Shown here: positions 59,316-64,000 of the stretch, piece by piece
How positions within the stretch are numbered: the first letter of the stretch is position 1
Layout: each line of letters begins with the position of its first letter
Assembly: GCA_002400415.1 (NCBI GenBank)
Contig: DGQP01000005.1
Coordinates: 592,266-656,265, forward strand
Length of the DNA stretch: 64,000 bases
Direction: 5' to 3'
Source of the DNA: Chitinophagaceae bacterium UBA4411
GTDB taxonomy: Bacteria; Bacteroidota; Bacteroidia; Chitinophagales; Chitinophagaceae
Notes under the pieces: generated by a model
What the model was told of the DNA's origin: nothing
Databases searched by the model: none
What the model saw: only the letters and a program-made list of their open reading frames with translations
Program-made: the position numbers and the translations under genes

Positions 59316-62075
59316 TTAGAAGTTAAACGCCAACCTTACAAATAACCGTCTCCCGTTGCTGCCCATTTGTACTGCATCCCAGGCGCCTCCGGTTTCGGTG
59401 TTATAAGCCCAGTCTTTAGCGCCCTTTACCACACCAAAATCAGGATGTGTGTTCAGCAGGTTATCAGCACCGGCAAACAGGGTGAATTTTTTGCAGAGAG
59501 GGTAGCTGAAATAAAGATCAGATACCAGTTTACCGCCATAGTTATACTGATCAGGCACATCGCCACTGCCATTATCCAACGGCACGGTAGGATTGATACC
59601 CAAGCCATCTTGCCCGTAACCCAGTAATACAACCTTACCAAAATAAGTCAGCCTTGTTCCTGCCGTGAACTTACCTATCCCATATTCAAAATTCAATGAG
59701 AATTTAGTTTTAGGGGCAGAAGCCAGGATGAATTTTTGTTCCCTGTCACTTAAGAATGTCTGGCGGAGAAATTCAGAACCACTGAGTCTGGAAGGGACAT
59801 TGATCTCGTTGATCTTCATCGTCTGCAGGTTACCAGCTAATACTGCTTTGTAGCGGTTGTTCCCTACTTTCTTAGAATAATCAAGAACGATATCAACGCC
59901 GCCATTGGTAGTAGTTACAGCATTAGCAAAGAACTGTGCCAGGCTGACATTGAGTGCCGCCATCTGGTTACGGAGACCGGCGTCTAAATTGGGGTCACTT
60001 CCATCAAACTGGCCGCTGATCACCACCCGGTCTTTGATGCGTACAAAATAACCATCTACGGTTACACTCAGACCTTTCGCAGCCTGCCATGCAAAACCTA
60101 AACTTCCGTTGATGCTTTTTTCCTGGGTCAGATCGGGGATTCCCGCTGCTTTTGCCAATGAGCTGTAGTTCGGGGCAATTTTTACTTCAGCAATTGTTGA
60201 TGCCTGTACAGTTGTGAAGGTGGAACTGAAATTGATCTGTTGTAAAGAAGGAGCCCTGAAACCGGTGCTGAAAGAGCCGCGGAAATTCAAGCCGGGTTTC
60301 ACTTTATAACGTGCAGCAATCTTTCCGTTCCCGGTAAAACCGAAATCATTATAATTCTCAATACGAACCGCAGCATTCAGCAGCCATTTATCATTGGCTT
60401 CATATTCTGCATCGGCATATGCACCAAGTACATGGCGTTTGGCATCCACTTCATCAGAAGGCTGGTAACCGGGAAAGCCCTGGGCTCCGGTGGCTTTATC
60501 GCCATTGGGATCATAGTTGGTATAAGATGCTTCTTCTCCTGCATAAATCTTATAGTTTTCGAAACGGTATTCGGCCCCAAAAGCGAGATTCAGTTTTTTA
60601 GAAAGCTGCCTGGCAATATTAAAGTTGGTTGTGTTTTGCAAAAAAGAAAAACCGCCATCATCAAAATGATTATAATAAGCGCTCAATGAAGTATTAAATG
60701 TTTTATCGCCATAGAAATGGAAATCGTTTTTACCGGTTGTATTACTCAGGTCCCAGTCCCATCCGCAGCTGGTCCTGCCTTTTAATCCTCCTGTGGCAGA
60801 AAAGTCATTGATTTTGGTTTGTATATGCGGGCTGTACCAGGTTTCCCCGTCGGAACCAATCCGCATTATATCGGGAACATATACAAGGTCGCCATTGGGC
60901 AGGGTGGGAAAGCGGTCAGGCCTTGCAGAAAAATTACGGGTAAATGCATAAGCATCCGATGATTTATGCGTACGACCACCAAAACCGTACACCGTAAGTT
61001 TATCGTTCAGTGGTAATTCAGCATTTACAAAGCCACTCACCATATCTAAAGAAGCATCACCATGACCACGGCGATAGATATCCAGGTACATGGCATCATC
61101 ATCATTCAGGTAATTTTCTGTTTTTAATACCTGGCGGAATGTTTTTTCAGTGGTTGTTCCTTCCAGGGTAAAATTGATAAAACCTTTCCGGGCGAGCGGC
61201 ACACCAAAATTCACACTGCCAGAGAATGCATTACCGTCTATTTTTTTATCACTTTCATAATCTCTTTTTAACTGCGGTTCGTAGGCTGTGTTGAATTTAG
61301 GGTCAAAGTAACCCGACCAGCCGAGGTTGCCACTGACCTGGTTTACATTTTTCTTCATCACCAGGTTAATCACACCGGCAATGGCGTCAGAACCATATTG
61401 AGCCGAGGCGCCATCCCTTAATATTTCAACTTTATCAATAGCGCCGGCAGGGATTGTATTCAGGTCGGTACCTGAATTACCACGGCCTCTTGTTCCAAAT
61501 ACGGCTACAAAAGCAGTTTGGTGACGGCGTTTACCATTTACCAATACCAGTGTTTGGTCAGGTCCCAGCCCACGCAGGGTAGCGAGATCCACGTGGTCGG
61601 CGCCATCACTGCCACTTTGTTTATTGTAGTTGAGAGAAGGAGCTGCAATGTTCAGAATTGATGTGAGATCCATACGGGCTGTGGGCATGGATACCTGTCC
61701 CACATTAACGATATCAACCGGAACAGGTGTTTCAGTCTTTACCCTTCCGCCGGTGCGGGTACCCACCATCACTACCTGGCTCAATTCGGTACTGTTAGCA
61801 TCAAGGGTAACACTCACAGGGCTGCTGCCGGCTTTTACAGTATGGCTGAAATAACCCACCATCGAAATTTCCAGCTCATCACCGGCCGTGCCGGCAAGGC
61901 TGAAGCTCCCATCGTTACCTGTAGTAGTAGTACGGTTATTTTTCTTGTTGGTGATATTTACACCAGCCAGTGGCAAACCATCCTTGTCAAGGACTTTGCC
62001 GGTAAGCGGTTGCTGCGCAAAAGCAGACGTAAAAAGAAAAAGGACAGCGAACAGCAGTAGTATCGCTTTTCTCAT
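59316..62075 (-). CDS. TonB-dependent receptor with carboxypeptidase-regulatory-like N-domain
   Basis: 919 residues from ATG 62075; a TTG seven codons earlier is rejected. Signal peptide MRKAILLLFAVLFLFTSAFA-Q; CarboxypepD_reg-like domain at ~22-105 (LTGKVLDKDGLPLAGVNI); plug domain at ~115-240 (DLATLRGLGPDQTLVLVNGK, IEILRDGASAQYGSDAIAGV analogue at 'VEILRDGASAQYGSDAI'); barrel to the C-terminal LFVRLAFNF ending in Phe. It is not SusC-like in size and has no SusD partner, so it is a stand-alone receptor, perhaps for metal complexes, cofactors or peptides. Upstream spacer is AT-rich; no convincing promoter or Fur-type box was found by eye. Confidence 0.94.
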   Translation of the reverse strand: MRKAILLLFAVLFLFTSAFAQQPLTGKVLDKDGLPLAGVNITNKKNNRTTTTGNDGSFSLAGTAGDELEISMVGYFSHTVKAGSSPVSVTLDANSTELSQVVMVGTRTGGRVKTETPVPVDIVNVGQVSMPTARMDLTSILNIAAPSLNYNKQSGSDGADHVDLATLRGLGPDQTLVLVNGKRRHQTAFVAVFGTRGRGNSGTDLNTIPAGAIDKVEILRDGASAQYGSDAIAGVINLVMKKNVNQVSGNLGWSGYFDPKFNTAYEPQLKRDYESDKKIDGNAFSGSVNFGVPLARKGFINFTLEGTTTEKTFRQVLKTENYLNDDDAMYLDIYRRGHGDASLDMVSGFVNAELPLNDKLTVYGFGGRTHKSSDAYAFTRNFSARPDRFPTLPNGDLVYVPDIMRIGSDGETWYSPHIQTKINDFSATGGLKGRTSCGWDWDLSNTTGKNDFHFYGDKTFNTSLSAYYNHFDDGGFSFLQNTTNFNIARQLSKKLNLAFGAEYRFENYKIYAGEEASYTNYDPNGDKATGAQGFPGYQPSDEVDAKRHVLGAYADAEYEANDKWLLNAAVRIENYNDFGFTGNGKIAARYKVKPGLNFRGSFSTGFRAPSLQQINFSSTFTTVQASTIAEVKIAPNYSSLAKAAGIPDLTQEKSINGSLGFAWQAAKGLSVTVDGYFVRIKDRVVISGQFDGSDPNLDAGLRNQMAALNVSLAQFFANAVTTTNGGVDIVLDYSKKVGNNRYKAVLAGNLQTMKINEINVPSRLSGSEFLRQTFLSDREQKFILASAPKTKFSLNFEYGIGKFTAGTRLTYFGKVVLLGYGQDGLGINPTVPLDNGSGDVPDQYNYGGKLVSDLYFSYPLCKKFTLFAGADNLLNTHPDFGVVKGAKDWAYNTETGGAWDAVQMGSNGRRLFVRLAFNF

Positions 62076-62224
62076 ACAGATAGTTTTAGTTAACAATAAT
62101 TAAATATAAAATAAAATCCTGCTATAAGAAATTATTCCCCGCAAAATGTGGCAGAATCTTATCAGGTCGTAGAAAAATCCCAATGAGGGAAAGACTTATT
62201 ATAAACGGATCGGCTTACAATAAA

Positions 62225-62244
62225 AAAGCTGCTCATGCAGCTTT
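62225..62244 (-). terminator. Terminator after the aminotransferase
   Basis: AAAGCTGC (62225-62232) and GCAGCTTT (62237-62244), loop TCAT, with an A-run to the left that becomes the U-tract of the minus-strand transcript. It lies 27 bp past the stop at 62272. Confidence 0.75.
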
Positions 62245-62271
62245 ATCCGTTTGTTTTGTTTTTGGCTAAAA

Positions 62272-63501
62272 TCACTTTAGCGCATCAACCGCAGCCCGTT
62301 TTTTCACAGCTACTTTGCCCGGGTATATGTCCAGTGCTTTTTCCAGGCAATCCATTGCTGCATTCAGGGCATCCAGGTTCAGCACATAGGCCAGCCGCAC
62401 TTCGTTCTTACCAAGGCCGGTTGTTCCATAAAAACCGGTGGCGGGAGCCAGCATCACCGTGGCATTATTATACGAAAAATCCTCCAGCAGCCACTGGCAG
62501 AATTTATCACTATCATCAATTGGCAGTTGGGCAATTGCATAAAAAGCGCCACCGGGATTTGGACAGAATACTCCCGGCATCGCATTCAGCCGCTGCACCA
62601 GCAAATTTCTTCTTCGTAAATACTCTGCTTTTGGTGCATCAAAATAACTGGTGGGCAGATCCACTGCTGCCTCGCCCATGATCTGGGCCAGGCCGGGAGG
62701 GCTTAATCTTGCCTGCGCAAATTTCATCGCGGCATCATAGACTTCTTTGTTCTTTGTAACAAACGCACCGAGCCGGGCACCACAGGCACTGTAACGTTTG
62801 GATATGGTATCCATCAATACCACATGCTGGTCTAACCCATCCAGGTGCATAGCGCTTACGTAGTCACCGTCATAGCAAAATTCCCGGTAGGCTTCATCAC
62901 TGAAGAGATATAAGTTATGTTTGATACAAATAAGTTTCAGGGCTTCCATTTCTTCCCGGCTGTACAGGTAACCCGTAGGGTTATTAGGACTGCAGATAAT
63001 GATTGCTTTGGTTTTAGGGGTAATTACTTTTTCAAAATCAGCGATAGGGGGAAGGGCAAATCCTGTTTCTATATTCGAGGTGATTGGTACCACGTTTACC
63101 CCGGCTGCGCAGGCAAAACCATTATAGTTGGCATAAAAAGGTTCGGGAATGATGACTTCATCACCTGGGTTGAGGCAGGTAAAAAAACCAAACATGATCG
63201 CTTCACTGCCACCGGTGGTGATCAGTATCTGGTCATGGCTGACATGGATGCCCACACTTTTGTAGTACTGCACCAGTTTGCGGCGGTAGCTTTCATTACC
63301 AGCACTGTGGCTGTATTCCAGGGTTTTTATATCCGCATGACGTACTGCATCTAAAATAGCAGGTGGTGTTTCAATATCCGGCTGGCCGATATTGAGATGG
63401 TATACTTTCAATCCTTTTTTCTTGGCGGCCTCTGCAAAGGGCACCAATTTCCGTATTGGTGAGGGTGGCATCTGCCGGCCACGGGTAGAAATGTTTAGCA
63501 T
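62272..63501 (-). CDS. Pyridoxal-phosphate aminotransferase, class I/II
   Basis: 409 residues. Fold-type I aspartate-aminotransferase branch: substrate loop VYHLNIGQPDIETPPAIL, PLP contacts TTGGSEAIMFG and IICSPNNPTGYLYSREE, the Asp/Tyr of LYLFSDEAYREFCYDG, Schiff-base Lys in VLMDTISKRYSACGARLGA, and the carboxylate-binding Arg near GKNEVRLAYVLN. Likely transfers amino groups between an amino acid and 2-oxoglutarate; the acceptor (aspartate, alanine or other) is not defined by these motifs. Monocistronic, with a near-leaderless promoter element upstream. Confidence 0.94.
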   Translation of the reverse strand: MLNISTRGRQMPPSPIRKLVPFAEAAKKKGLKVYHLNIGQPDIETPPAILDAVRHADIKTLEYSHSAGNESYRRKLVQYYKSVGIHVSHDQILITTGGSEAIMFGFFTCLNPGDEVIIPEPFYANYNGFACAAGVNVVPITSNIETGFALPPIADFEKVITPKTKAIIICSPNNPTGYLYSREEMEALKLICIKHNLYLFSDEAYREFCYDGDYVSAMHLDGLDQHVVLMDTISKRYSACGARLGAFVTKNKEVYDAAMKFAQARLSPPGLAQIMGEAAVDLPTSYFDAPKAEYLRRRNLLVQRLNAMPGVFCPNPGGAFYAIAQLPIDDSDKFCQWLLEDFSYNNATVMLAPATGFYGTTGLGKNEVRLAYVLNLDALNAAMDCLEKALDIYPGKVAVKKRAAVDALK

Positions 63502-63838
63502 AGCCCCAAAGGTAAGACGGGAATGGTTAATTAGTTAACTGGTTAACCGGGTTGACAGGAAAGCTTGTTTGTTTTACTAATAAAACCCGTTGCATTATTC
63601 AGAAGAAACATTTTCATTTACAGGATAACCACAAAACAGGAACTATGAACTTCAAACTAACAGGGATATCAGCAATTCCACTTAGTCTTTTGGCGTGAAC
63701 TACTGTGCAGGCACTTAATTGGTACTACAAAACAATCCCATTTGTTTCTATTTTTTTGGGCAACTGCCTGTGGTTTCTTTGTACCAATCCTCCCTGTGAA
63801 AGCAATAAACCAATTTGCTTCACCCTAAACCGAACCTT
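63502..63838. other. Spacer between the aminotransferase and rpoD
   Basis: 337 bp with no substantial gene. It holds the aminotransferase -7 element, a 17-codon ORF at 63645-63698 (MNFKLTGISAIPLSLLA), and a T-rich stretch (63741-63781) with several TTTG words from which a rpoD promoter could be built, though none has the normal spacing. Confidence 0.5.
63507..63514 (-). promoter_or_regulatory. -7 element of the aminotransferase gene
   Basis: Perfect TACCTTTG on the minus strand, five bases before the ATG at 63501. No TTTG at 19-21 bp further upstream; that region contains repeated GTTAAC/TTAACC instead. Confidence 0.45.
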
Positions 63839-64000
63839 ATGTCTATGCGTCAGCTAAAAATCAGCAACAGCATCACAACCCGTGAATCCCCTTCTCTCGC
63901 AAAGTATCTCCAGGAAATCAGTAAAGTGGATATGCTTTCGCCGGAAGAAGAAACAGAACTTACACGCCGTATCAAAAAGGGCGACAGGGCCGCCCTTGAC
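63839..64000 (+). CDS. rpoD: RNA polymerase primary sigma factor, N-terminal fragment
   Basis: 54 codons before the window ends. MSMRQLKISNSITTRES followed by LAKYLQEISKVDMLSPEEE and RRIKKGDRAALD is the conserved start of the short Bacteroidota primary sigma factor, which lacks most of region 1.1 and begins near region 1.2. The family's usual start is the second Met (63845, MRQLKI). This sigma recognises the TTTG/TAnnTTTG promoters noted in this window. Confidence 0.93.
   Translation, partial: MSMRQLKISNSITTRESPSLAKYLQEISKVDMLSPEEETELTRRIKKGDRAALD

Noticed and set aside
62235..62681. 148-codon plus-strand ORF
   Set aside because: Antisense to the aminotransferase gene and its terminator.
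1..64000. Insertion sequences, integrases, prophage, rRNA operon
   Set aside because: No transposase, integrase or phage structural ORF and no rRNA sequence was recognised on either strand.

Overview
The window is a gene-dense chromosomal segment of a gliding/type IX secretion (T9SS) type Bacteroidota, most likely a member of the Chitinophagaceae or a close relative. This rests on a 2430-residue SprA, a PorE-like OmpA protein, two large secreted proteins with a CHU_C-type (type B) T9SS sorting domain, a SusC/SusD/DUF1735 cassette, a second TonB-dependent receptor, near absence of Shine-Dalgarno sites, and promoters of the Bacteroidota form TTTG-N19..21-TAnnTTTG. The family-level placement is inference. 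No phage, transposase, CRISPR or rRNA was seen.

Layout. 1-7275 (minus, cut by the left edge): a giant secreted surface protein with leucine-rich, beta-helix, Ig-like and repeated CARDB-like modules. 7.5-10.1 kb: a TPR histidine kinase and its LuxR-type regulator. 10.1-14.2 kb: housekeeping genes (GNAT, trans-sulfuration enzyme, DinB, fabH, ruvA). 14.2-21.5 kb: sprA directly after ruvA. 21.6-28.3 kb: minus-strand accessory genes, including a T9SS cargo protein, a hydrolase, a GxxExxY protein bracketed by imperfect inverted repeats, and a DUF4105 membrane protein. 28.5-29.3 kb: tonB. 29.4-37.7 kb: a minus-strand block folD-queE-porE-like-dprA-T9SS cargo-guaB. 37.8-40.7 kb: an overlapping pair of outer-membrane proteins, the second with a ComEA-like helix-hairpin-helix domain. 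40.9-46.6 kb: susC-susD-DUF1735. 46.7-49.5 kb: two tandem paralogous secreted proteins, DUF3467, and an AT-rich secreted orphan. 49.6-56 kb: radC, a small membrane protein, prs-rplY, pth, a fumarylacetoacetate-hydrolase-family enzyme and a fused 2-oxoacid dehydrogenase E1. 56-58 kb: a second two-component system. 58-64 kb: a Lys/His-rich secreted peptide, a GNAT, tRNA-Met, a TonB-dependent receptor, an aminotransferase and the start of rpoD.

How it fits together. SprA (outer-membrane translocon), the PorE-like protein and possibly the 37.8-kb barrel are T9SS-side parts; the CHU_C proteins are expected cargo, and the giant CARDB protein may be cargo too, but its C-terminus lies outside the window. 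TonB would power the SusC and TonB-dependent receptors.

The least explained items are the GxxExxY cassette with palindromic flanks that supply the last codons of its neighbour, the HhH-containing outer-membrane barrel close to dprA, the tandem secreted paralogs, a putative start-codon-sequestering hairpin before an AT-rich orphan gene, and several promoters whose -7 element ends 3-5 nt before the start codon, predicting leaderless mRNAs.
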